DNA of 64,000 nt from NCBI GenBank assembly GCA_030426385.1, contig JAUHYI010000008.1, positions 1-64,000 on the forward strand. Direction: 5' to 3'. Below are positions 34,338 through 41,989 of the stretch, piece after piece (position 1 is the stretch's first letter; each line of letters starts with the position of its first letter). Below the pieces are notes generated by a model that was not told the DNA's origin, searched no databases, and saw nothing but the letters and a program-made list of their open reading frames with translations. The position numbers were made by a program, and so were the translations under genes. Origin of the DNA: Phycisphaerae bacterium. GTDB taxonomy: Bacteria; Planctomycetota; Phycisphaerae; Phycisphaerales; Phycisphaeraceae.

Positions 34338-35414
34338 ATGTTTACGTATTTGGTTCGGCGAATTTTGTTGATGGTTCCGACGATGCTGGGCATCACGTTG
34401 GTGGTGTTTGGGATCATGAAGGCTGCGCCGGGTGATCCTGCGCAGATGTTAATCAGTCCGGATGGCGAGCTACGTCCGGATGAGCGGGCCGAGTTGATCG
34501 AATACACACGTCGCCGATATGGCCTGGATTTGCCGGTGCATGAGCAGTATTTGCGTTGGCTGAATATGGTTTCGCCGATCGGGTTTGGGGTGGATGAAGA
34601 TGGGGCGCTGAGTGGGTTTGGGTTCAAGGTGCCGGATCTGGGAGAAAGTTTTGTAAAGCGTCGGCCGGTGTTGGATTTGATTGCTGAGTCGTTGCCGATC
34701 ACGTTGTTGCTGAATGTGTTGACGATCCCGATCATTTACACGGTAGCGATCGCGACGGGTTTGTTAGCCGCACGGTTTCGCGGGCAATGGTTTGATAATG
34801 TGTCGGGTTTGTTTTTCCTGGGGTTGTGGTCATTTCCGACCATGTTGGCTGGGGTGTTGATGATCAACCTGTTTGCGAATGAGCAATACATCAACGCGTT
34901 TCCATACGGCGGTATGGGCGAAGCGGTGGGGCGTGATATGGCATTTTTGCCGGGGCGTGGTGATGATGGGGCATGGAGCGCGGGTTACCTGTTGTTCACG
35001 ATGTATCACCTGGTGTTGCCGGTGATTTGTTTGAGTTATGGCGGGTTTGCGTTTTTGTCGAAGCTGACGCGCAGTGCGACGCTGGAAAATTTATCGAAGG
35101 ATTTTGTGCGAACGGCACGGGCCAAGGGTGTGCGTGAAAAAAACGTGCTGTTTGCGCACGTGTTGCGGAATAGTTTGTTGCCGTTGATAACGGTGTTGGC
35201 AGGATTGTTGCCATCATTGTTAGCCGGTGCGGTGATCGTGGAAACGATATTCAGCATCAACGGCATGGGTCGCTTGGCAATTCAGGCCATCGAATTCAAA
35301 GACCAGGAAGTGGTGATGGCAATCACGTTAATCTCGGGGTTGCTGGGGTTGGTGGGGTATCTGATTGCGGACGTGGGTTATGCGATTGCGGATCCGCGCG
35401 TGAGTTATGAATAG
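34338..35414 (+). CDS. Peptide ABC transporter permease, DppB/OppB type
   Basis: 358 residues with six membrane helices. The N-terminus MFTYLVRRILLMVPTMLGIT and the APGDPAQ motif are diagnostic of the DppB branch. The transport domain begins near residue 115 (LDLIAESLPITLLLNVLTIP). The EAA-like loop is DFVRTARAKGVREKNVLFAHVLRN and the conserved tail is ETIFSINGMGRLAIQAI. It contains a longer-than-usual loop (residues ~75-105 and ~205-220) but no repeat insert. AGAAGAGG lies 3 nt before the ATG. Confidence 0.9.
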   Translation: MFTYLVRRILLMVPTMLGITLVVFGIMKAAPGDPAQMLISPDGELRPDERAELIEYTRRRYGLDLPVHEQYLRWLNMVSPIGFGVDEDGALSGFGFKVPDLGESFVKRRPVLDLIAESLPITLLLNVLTIPIIYTVAIATGLLAARFRGQWFDNVSGLFFLGLWSFPTMLAGVLMINLFANEQYINAFPYGGMGEAVGRDMAFLPGRGDDGAWSAGYLLFTMYHLVLPVICLSYGGFAFLSKLTRSATLENLSKDFVRTARAKGVREKNVLFAHVLRNSLLPLITVLAGLLPSLLAGAVIVETIFSINGMGRLAIQAIEFKDQEVVMAITLISGLLGLVGYLIADVGYAIADPRVSYE

Positions 35415-35461
35415 GGTTTGGGGTCTGGGGTTCAGGGTTTGGCAAGGCAAGGCATGATTGA

Positions 35462-36769
35462 ATGGTGAATGAAAGTGACAAGGTGGTAAGCGGGGATGCG
35501 CATGACGCAGGCGACGTGTGTGAGGGCGCGTTGCGCGATGTGTCATTGTCGGGTGAGGTGGCAATGAACGATCAGGCCAACGCAGAGAAACAGAGTGAGA
35601 CGGGCGAGGGAAAACGTGGGAGGGGAAGGAGCTATGCGTGGGGGGTGGTGATGGATACATTACGGCGGCGCAGTGCATTGGTGGGTTTGTTGTGGTTGGT
35701 TTTGGTAGGTGTTTTTGCGGTGTTTTCGCCGGTTTTGGCTAACAGTGCGCCGGTGTTAATGAAGACCGAGGCGGGCGTGTCGAGTCCGTTAGTAAAGATG
35801 TTGACGGCAGTGGATGTAATTTTGTTGGTGATGTTTCTGGTGACGGGGTTGATGTGGTTTGGGGGACGGTTGGGAGTGCTTGTCAGTGCGGGGCGGCGCG
35901 TGGTCGTGTGGTTAGGCGTGTTGGTGTTGGTGATGGGCGTTTCGTTTGCGACGATCGAGCCACCGCGAATTGTGGACTACGGGAAATGGCGAGCGATGGA
36001 CGCGGCGGGCGAAATTGAATGGGCGGTGTATGCGCCGATTCGCTATTCGCCGACGGATCGGTTGGCGGGCCAGGCACGCAAAGCACCGACTGGTGAACAC
36101 TGGTTTGGCACGGAAGCGAACGGGTCGGATGTGTTGTCGCGGATTATCCATGCGTGTCGAATCGCGATGGCGATCGGGTTTATTGCCACGGGCATATCGC
36201 TGGTGATCGGTGTCGTGCTGGGCGGGTTGATGGGTTATTTTTCCGGAGTGGTGGACATGATCGGGATGCGTTTGGTGGAAATTTTTGAAGCGATCCCGAC
36301 GCTGTTTTTGCTGTTGATATGCGTGGCGTTTTTCGGACGAAATCTGTACGTGATGATGGCGATCATTGGGTTGGTGGGGTGGCCGGGGTACTGTCGATTT
36401 ATTCGCGCGGAATTTTTGAAATTGCGGCAACAGGATTTTGTGCATGCAGCGCGGGCGTGTGGGTTGCCACTGCGATCGATATTGTTTCGACACATGTTGC
36501 CCAACGGGGTGGCACCGGTGCTGGTGTCGGCAAGTTTCGGGATTGCCAGCGCGATCCTGGCCGAGGCGACGTTGAGTTTTCTGGGATTGGGATTGGTGGA
36601 AGAGCCAAGCTGGGGGCAGATGTTGAATCAATCGTTGTCGAGCGCGGGGACGTTTGAATGGTGGATCGCGTTGTACCCGGGATTGGCGATTTTCCTGACG
36701 GTGTTTGCGTACAACCTCATCGGCGAATCGTTGCGGGATGCGATTGATCCGTATTTGAATCGGGGGTGA
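35462..36769 (+). CDS. Peptide ABC transporter permease, DppC/OppC type (second copy)
   Basis: 435 residues. After a hydrophilic N-terminal ~60 residues there are membrane helices at LVGLLWLVLVGVFAVFSPV and VDVILLVMFLVTGLMWFGG, more than in standard DppC. The long loop ends GEHWFGTEANGSDVLSRIIHA, the conserved start of the DppC permease domain. The EAA loop is HAARACGLPLRSILFRHMLPN and the tail EATLSFLGLGLVEEPSWG. It is only distantly similar to the first copy at 31213. Whether each pairs with the single DppB, or one replaces the other, cannot be seen from sequence. Confidence 0.9.
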   Translation: MVNESDKVVSGDAHDAGDVCEGALRDVSLSGEVAMNDQANAEKQSETGEGKRGRGRSYAWGVVMDTLRRRSALVGLLWLVLVGVFAVFSPVLANSAPVLMKTEAGVSSPLVKMLTAVDVILLVMFLVTGLMWFGGRLGVLVSAGRRVVVWLGVLVLVMGVSFATIEPPRIVDYGKWRAMDAAGEIEWAVYAPIRYSPTDRLAGQARKAPTGEHWFGTEANGSDVLSRIIHACRIAMAIGFIATGISLVIGVVLGGLMGYFSGVVDMIGMRLVEIFEAIPTLFLLLICVAFFGRNLYVMMAIIGLVGWPGYCRFIRAEFLKLRQQDFVHAARACGLPLRSILFRHMLPNGVAPVLVSASFGIASAILAEATLSFLGLGLVEEPSWGQMLNQSLSSAGTFEWWIALYPGLAIFLTVFAYNLIGESLRDAIDPYLNRG

Positions 36770-36775
36770 GGGGGT

Positions 36776-36920
36776 GTTTTTGTCCACAGATTTCACAGAT
36801 GACACAGATTGGGAAAAAACAAGAAGTCATATAAATAATGATTAGGCTTACGAAATTGTTTTTTGGTTTTTAGTTTTGGCTTTTAATAATCTGTGGCCAT
36901 CTGTGAAATCTGTGGATATA
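36776..36920. repeat. Inverted repeat built on CCACAGATTTCACAGATG
   Basis: GTCCACAGATTTCACAGATG (36780) and the inverse CATCTGTGAAATCTGTGG (about 36898-36915), enclosing an A+T-rich spacer. Same family as 30363-30598. Confidence 0.75.
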
Positions 36921-36947
36921 TAGCTATGAATGGTTTGGTGACATGGG

Positions 36948-38111
36948 ATGATGAAACGCATGACTGAGACACATGATCGGCCGATATTGCGGATTGCGGA
37001 TTTGGCGTTGTCGTTTCCGGTGGTGCGGAGCGAGGGTGGTGCTGGGGGTGGGGGTAAGCGCGCTAAGCCGCAAGCGGCGGGGGAAAAAGTGGGAGGGGAA
37101 GTGGGGGGTAGGATGCAGGCGGTGCGGGGGATTAGTTTGTCGATTTATGCGAAGCAAACGTTGGCGGTGGTGGGTGAGTCGGGGTGCGGCAAGAGTGTGA
37201 CAGCGATGAGTACGTTGCGGTTGGTGCCGACGCCGCCGGGGCGATATGAGTCGGGGTCGATCTGGTGGCGGGATGAAAAAACCAATCAAGAAGTTGATCT
37301 GTTGACGTTGTCGGAAAAACAGATGCGGTCGATTCGTGGCGATCAGATTGCGATGATTTTTCAAGAGCCGATGACGAGTTTGAATCCGGTGTACACGATC
37401 GGCGAACAGATTATCGAAGCGGTGCGCTTGCATCGTGATGTGACACAAGCGGAGGCGGTGGAGATCGCGGCGTCGGCATTGGATGATGTGGGGATCGGTG
37501 ATGCGAAGCAGCGATTGAAAGAATATCCGCATCAGTTGTCGGGTGGGATGCGACAGCGGGTGATGATTGCGATGGCGCTGGCGTGTCGGCCGCGCTTGTT
37601 GTTGGCGGATGAACCGACGACGGCGCTGGACGTGACGATCCAGGCGCAGATTTTGGAATTGTTGCGGGCGCTGCAGGAACAGCATGACATGGCGGTGTTA
37701 TTGATCACGCATGACCTGGGTGTGGTGGCGGAAAATGCGGATGTGGTGGCGGTGATCTACGCGGGTCGGTTGGTGGAATATACGGATGTGGTGACGTTGT
37801 TCGATCGGCCGATGCATCCGTATACGCGTGGGCTGTTGGGATCGATTCCACGACTGGGTCAGCGGGCGGATCGACTGCAAACGGTGTCGGATGGCGCGAC
37901 GATCCCGGAAGATTTTCCGGCAGGTTGGAAGGTGCATCCGCATGTGGTGGGGCCTGAAGGTTTGGCGACGTATGCGAATGACAAGCTGGGGTTGCACGAG
38001 GTGGAGCCGAACCACTGGGTGTTGTGCGAGCCGATGGCAGACGGGCCGCATGCGGGCGCGAAAGCGGCGGCGCCTGATCTGGCGTATCGGCGGGAAGGGG
38101 TTGGGGTTTGA
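36948..38111 (+). CDS. Peptide ABC transporter ATP-binding protein, DppD/OppD type
   Basis: 387 residues. Walker A is VVGESGCGKSVTAMS, the Q-loop FQEPMTSLNPVYTIGEQ, the signature LSGGMRQRV, Walker B LLLADEPTTALD, and the switch His LITHDLGV. The C-terminal oligopeptide-transporter extension is present (MHPYTRGLLGSIPRL). The usual Cys-rich iron-sulfur or CxxxxPxC region is reduced to HWVLCEP. Between beta strands 1 and 2, before Walker A, a repeat-derived insert reads GGAGGGGKRAKPQAAGEKVG (37030-37116). A DppF partner would normally follow but the next gene is on the opposite strand. Confidence 0.9.
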   Translation: MMKRMTETHDRPILRIADLALSFPVVRSEGGAGGGGKRAKPQAAGEKVGGEVGGRMQAVRGISLSIYAKQTLAVVGESGCGKSVTAMSTLRLVPTPPGRYESGSIWWRDEKTNQEVDLLTLSEKQMRSIRGDQIAMIFQEPMTSLNPVYTIGEQIIEAVRLHRDVTQAEAVEIAASALDDVGIGDAKQRLKEYPHQLSGGMRQRVMIAMALACRPRLLLADEPTTALDVTIQAQILELLRALQEQHDMAVLLITHDLGVVAENADVVAVIYAGRLVEYTDVVTLFDRPMHPYTRGLLGSIPRLGQRADRLQTVSDGATIPEDFPAGWKVHPHVVGPEGLATYANDKLGLHEVEPNHWVLCEPMADGPHAGAKAAAPDLAYRREGVGV

Positions 38112-38236
38112 GTTTTTTTGTCGACTGATTTCGTCGATGGCGCAGATTGGGACAGATAAAAAAACATAATGGGACGCTGGCGCGTCGCCCGCTAAACATG
38201 ACATGGGCGGGGATGTTTGGACAAAACGATTCCGAA
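38112..38236. repeat. Convergent intergenic region with repeat motifs
   Basis: Diverged CGACTGATTTCGTCGATGGC...CAGATT copy at ~38120-38156 and a family A palindrome, GGGACGCTGGCGCGTCGCCC plus GCTAAAC (38171-38197). Confidence 0.65.
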
Positions 38237-39238
38237 TTATCCTGCGGTTTCGTGCATGGTGAGGCAATGCAGGGCGCCCATGCCGATGATCAGGATGTCG
38301 CTACGGATGGGGATGATGTCGTGGTCGGGCATGGCGCGGCGCATGGCGAGGATGGCGACCTCGTCAGAAGGCTGATGGTAAACGGGTAAAAACACCTTGC
38401 CGTTGGCGATGAGAAAATTGCAATAGGTGGCGGGCAATGTTTGTGTGCCGGGTTGGACCTCGCGCTGGCCGGGGTAGTCGAAATACATGGGCGGCGGGAC
38501 GGGTAATGGAATGAGTGTGAATGGTTTGTCGTCCTGATCGCGGGCAAATTCCAGCAGTTTCCAGTTGGTTTCGAGCGCGACGTAATCAGGGTGGCCATGT
38601 GATGCGCGTGGCGCGACGATGGTGGTGGGATTGACGAAGCGTGCGACGGTATCGACGTGGCCGTCGGTGTCGTCACCGGTGAGTCCGCCGTGTAGCCAGA
38701 CGATGTGGCGTGTGCCGAATGCGTGGTGCAATTGGTTTTCGATTTGTTGTTGGCGCAGGTGGGGATTGCGTGAGGGATGCAACAGGCATTGTTCGGTGGT
38801 GAGGATGGTGCCCGCGCCGTTGACGTCGATGGCTCCGCCTTCCAAAACAAGATCGTGTTTGATGCGGGGGCAGCCGACGTGATCGATGATGCTGGCGGTG
38901 GCGGCGTTGTCGTTGGCGCAGGGGAATTTATTGCCGTGGCCGTTGAAGGTGAAATCGTGGGCGTGCTTTTTGCCATGCTGGTCGAGGACGAACAGTGGGC
39001 CGTAGTCGCGGATCCATGAATCGTCGGTGGGTGCGTCGCAGGTGGCGACGGTGACGCATTGGCCCAGTGCTTCGAGGAATACATCGAACTGTCGGCGTGC
39101 ATCGTCGAGTCTTCCGGGCCAGGTGGATTCATTGTGTGGCGGCGTGACCCAGACGCGATCGTGTGTGGCCCATTCAGGCGGGAGGGTGAAAATTTTTGAT
39201 TTTTGATTTTTGATTTCTGATTTGTTTGGGTGTGACAT
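38237..39238 (-). CDS. aguA: Agmatine deiminase
   Basis: 333 residues of the peptidyl-arginine-deiminase/agmatine deiminase family, which converts agmatine to N-carbamoylputrescine plus ammonia. Motifs: LPPEWATHDRVWVTPPHN at the N-terminus, DDSWIRDYGPLFV, DLVLEGGAIDVNGAGTILTT, LTGDDTDGHVDTVARF (catalytic His/Asp), and the C-terminal catalytic Cys in MGALHCLTMHE. The first ~15 codons (SEIKNQKSKIF) derive from a TTTTTGATTTTTGATTTC-type repeat and do not belong to the family core. It lies 87 bp downstream of the N-carbamoylputrescine amidase gene, giving a complete two-enzyme agmatine-to-putrescine route. Confidence 0.88.
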   Translation of the reverse strand: MSHPNKSEIKNQKSKIFTLPPEWATHDRVWVTPPHNESTWPGRLDDARRQFDVFLEALGQCVTVATCDAPTDDSWIRDYGPLFVLDQHGKKHAHDFTFNGHGNKFPCANDNAATASIIDHVGCPRIKHDLVLEGGAIDVNGAGTILTTEQCLLHPSRNPHLRQQQIENQLHHAFGTRHIVWLHGGLTGDDTDGHVDTVARFVNPTTIVAPRASHGHPDYVALETNWKLLEFARDQDDKPFTLIPLPVPPPMYFDYPGQREVQPGTQTLPATYCNFLIANGKVFLPVYHQPSDEVAILAMRRAMPDHDIIPIRSDILIIGMGALHCLTMHETAG

Positions 39239-39325
39239 GGTTGTGTGATATGAAAATGATAGTAGCGGTATGACAGTGCGCGGGGAATGTTTTTTTTGGG
39301 GGGGGGAATGTGGGGGGGTGGGGGG
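39188..39325. repeat. TTTTTGA tandem repeat and G-tract between aguB and aguA
   Basis: 39188-39225 is a (TTTTTGAT)-type tandem whose reverse complement encodes the NQKSKI peptide of the deiminase N-terminus. 39280-39325 is a GTGGGGGG tract just after the amidase stop codon. Confidence 0.7.
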
Positions 39326-40297
39326 TTAATCGATGAGGCGTTTGGTCAGGTCGCTGTAGGCATCGATGCGACGGTCGCGCAGGAAGGGCCACATGCGACG
39401 GGTGGCTTCGATGCGTGCGGGATCGATTGGGGCAAGCAGGATTTGTTCGTCGGTTTGGCTGGCCTGAGCGATGATGGTGCCGCCTGGGTCAGCGATGAAG
39501 CTGGACCCCCAGAATTGCAATTCGCCTTCGCGTCCGACGCGATTGCATGCGGCGACATAGATGCCGTTGGCAATGGCGTGGCTGCGCTGCATGGTGATCC
39601 ACGCGTCGCGTTGGCGTTGTTGTTCGTCGGCCGGTTCGCCATCGAGATAACCGATCGCGGTGGGATATAACAACACGTCAGCGCCGCGCATCGCGGTCAG
39701 GCGTGCGGCTTCGGGAAACCACTGGTCCCAGCAAATCAGTGGTCCGAATTTGAGCGCGGATGTGGATGAATTGAAATTTTGCCAGCCGGCGCGATCGGTG
39801 CCACTGTGATTGTCAGGCACACCGGGGGAAACGTGGGGGGGGGTGGGGGGGTCGCCGGGGGTGAAGTAGAATTTTTCGTAGAAGGAGGGATCGTCGGGGA
39901 TATGCATTTTGCGATAGGTGCCGACGATTTTGCCTGTGGGATTGATGAACACGGTGGTGTTGTGATACACGCCTGTCGCGCGTTTTTCAAACAGGGATGC
40001 ACTGATTTCCACGTTTAGTTTTTTGGCCGTTGTGCAGAGCGCATCGGTAGTAGGACCGGGGATCGTTTCAGCCAGGTCGAACAGCGAATCGTCTTCGCGT
40101 CGACAGAAATAGGGCAGGTGAAACAGTTCCTGGGTGATGATGGTGGTAGCACCTTGATTGGCCGCGTCGCGCATCATGTCGATGGCATGATTGCGCGTTT
40201 TTTCGGGCGATGCGTTTGGCGAAGCGGAAGCATCAATCGGGCAAGCGTGTTGAATCAGGCCGATGGTGGCGGGTGATGTTTTGGGGATAGAAGGCAT
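39326..40297 (-). CDS. aguB: N-carbamoylputrescine amidase
   Basis: 323 residues, nitrilase superfamily, hydrolysing N-carbamoylputrescine to putrescine. The catalytic triad is Glu in ITQELFHLPYFCRRED, Lys in TYRKMHIPDDPSFYEKFYF, and Cys in PLICWDQWFPEAARL. The FCR-x-E and SFYEKFYFTPGD motifs separate this branch from other nitrilases. An insert GDPPTPPHVSPGVPDN, encoded opposite a GTGGGGGGGG tract (39822-39865), follows the TPGD loop. The start at 40297 gives the family-typical N-terminus and has TATCAT 6 nt upstream. Together with aguA it supplies polyamine precursor. Confidence 0.9.
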   Translation of the reverse strand: MPSIPKTSPATIGLIQHACPIDASASPNASPEKTRNHAIDMMRDAANQGATTIITQELFHLPYFCRREDDSLFDLAETIPGPTTDALCTTAKKLNVEISASLFEKRATGVYHNTTVFINPTGKIVGTYRKMHIPDDPSFYEKFYFTPGDPPTPPHVSPGVPDNHSGTDRAGWQNFNSSTSALKFGPLICWDQWFPEAARLTAMRGADVLLYPTAIGYLDGEPADEQQRQRDAWITMQRSHAIANGIYVAACNRVGREGELQFWGSSFIADPGGTIIAQASQTDEQILLAPIDPARIEATRRMWPFLRDRRIDAYSDLTKRLID

Positions 40298-40469
40298 GGC
40301 CCCATGATAGTGCGGAATTCGCAGGTTGGGGGTTGATGGGCGTGTGTATTGTGCGTGATCGATGCGAGCATTGGCCGGGCCGGTTACTATCACACGCCCG
40401 GTTCATAGGGTTCCTGATAATTCCCGTGATTCTGATGATTTCTTCGACCATGCACCGACAGTGTTATCC

Positions 40470-41882
40470 ATGACCACGCCTCGAGCCAATGCCAACCTGC
40501 CCTCAGCGCCCAAACAACTGCCCGGAAAACTGGCGGGTCTATCGCTGTGGCGTCAGATATGGGTGTTGGCGATTTGGCCGTTCTGGGAAGGGGTCATGTC
40601 GTGGCTGGTGGGCACGGTTGATCTGATGTTAGCGGGCCGATTGCCGGGTGAATCGGTCAAGGTCGCGGCACTCGATGCGTTGGGCGTGTCGGGCTATATC
40701 AGTTGGTTGATGGTGATGGTGTTCGCTGCGGTGGGGGTGGGAGCGACGGCGTTGATTGCGCGGGCGATCGGCGGACAACACAAACGTTTGGCCAACAGTG
40801 CGCTGGGGCAAGCCATGTTGCTTGCTGGTGGGTCGGGTGTGATTTTTGGGGCGGCGATGTATGGCGTGTGTGGGTGGATAGGTCGGGCAGTGGGTTTGCA
40901 AGATCAGGCATTGGTGTATTGCGTTTTGTATTTGCAGTGGGTCGCGATGGCGGCTCCATTTTTTGCGGTGTTGCTGGTGGGTAACGCTGCGCTGCGGGCG
41001 GCGGGTGATACGCGCTCGCCGTTTGTCGTGATGATCGTGGTCAATGTGGTCAACATTGTGATGAGCTGGGCGTTTGTATTTGGGCCCGGTGCAATCGGTG
41101 GACACGGCGTGGCAGGCATCGCATGGGGCACGATGTTGGCATGGGTGACCGGGTCAGTGTTGACCGTGGCGATGTTAAGGCGAGGCAGCAGTGGCTTGCG
41201 TTTACGCCTGATCCGGCTGCGGCCACATATGCATACGATCAAGCGCATTCTGCGCGTCAGCGTGCCGGGCGCGATCGAATCGATTTTTGCCATGTGGTTG
41301 GGCAATTTTTTTGTGATCATGATTGTGGGCGCTTTGGGAGGGAAGGGCTTGCAGGGCGCGCACATGATTGCGGTGCGCATCGAGTCGATGAGTTTTCTCG
41401 CAGGCGTGGCCTTGGGTACCGCGGCAGCGACATTGGTGGGACAATACCTGGGCATGGGTGATATTGCACAGGCCAAGCGAGCTGCGCGACGGTGCTGGTT
41501 GGCTGGCAGCATCATCATGGTCGGCATCGGTATTTTGTTTTTTGCCATCCCGGAAACGTTGGTGCGCATGGTGACCGATGCGACGCCCGCGCTCGAACAT
41601 TGCCCGCCATTGATTCGCATGTATGCGTGGATCCAGTTGCCCTTTGCTACGTACCTGGTGTTGTCCGGCGTGTTGCGCGGCGTCGGCGACACGCGCGTGA
41701 CCATGCGCATGACAGCGATGTCCACCTTCCTGGTACGTTTGCCACTGGCTTATGCGCTGGCGATTCCCCTCGCGGGCGGCCTGTATGGCTTGTGGTTGGC
41801 CTTGTGTTTTGAACTCACATTCCGCGGCGTCATCTTTGCCCTGCGCTTTCTACACGGCGGTTGGACCAGACTCGAGGTTTAG
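40470..41882 (+). CDS. MATE-family multidrug/toxic-compound exporter
   Basis: 470 residues with about 12 membrane helices in two homologous halves. Conserved features include WEGVMSWLVGTVDLMLAGRL, AVGVGATALIARAIGGQ and NAALRAAGDTRSPFV in the first half, and ESIFAMWLGNFFVIMIVGAL, GTAAATLVGQYLGMGD and SGVLRGVGDTRVTM in the second. These proteins export cationic drugs or metabolites using Na+ or H+ gradients. Start taken at 40470 (MTTPRAN); no Shine-Dalgarno is visible. It is divergent from aguB, with a 172 bp intergenic region. Substrate not predictable. Confidence 0.88.
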   Translation: MTTPRANANLPSAPKQLPGKLAGLSLWRQIWVLAIWPFWEGVMSWLVGTVDLMLAGRLPGESVKVAALDALGVSGYISWLMVMVFAAVGVGATALIARAIGGQHKRLANSALGQAMLLAGGSGVIFGAAMYGVCGWIGRAVGLQDQALVYCVLYLQWVAMAAPFFAVLLVGNAALRAAGDTRSPFVVMIVVNVVNIVMSWAFVFGPGAIGGHGVAGIAWGTMLAWVTGSVLTVAMLRRGSSGLRLRLIRLRPHMHTIKRILRVSVPGAIESIFAMWLGNFFVIMIVGALGGKGLQGAHMIAVRIESMSFLAGVALGTAAATLVGQYLGMGDIAQAKRAARRCWLAGSIIMVGIGILFFAIPETLVRMVTDATPALEHCPPLIRMYAWIQLPFATYLVLSGVLRGVGDTRVTMRMTAMSTFLVRLPLAYALAIPLAGGLYGLWLALCFELTFRGVIFALRFLHGGWTRLEV

Positions 41883-41989
41883 CGTTGCGAGCTATCCTGG
41901 AACATGAGGTGGCGCTTTGGAGCGAGAGCATTTTCAGACATAGTCCTTACATAGTTTTTTTGCCAGATGGATTACCATAGCAGGCAGTC

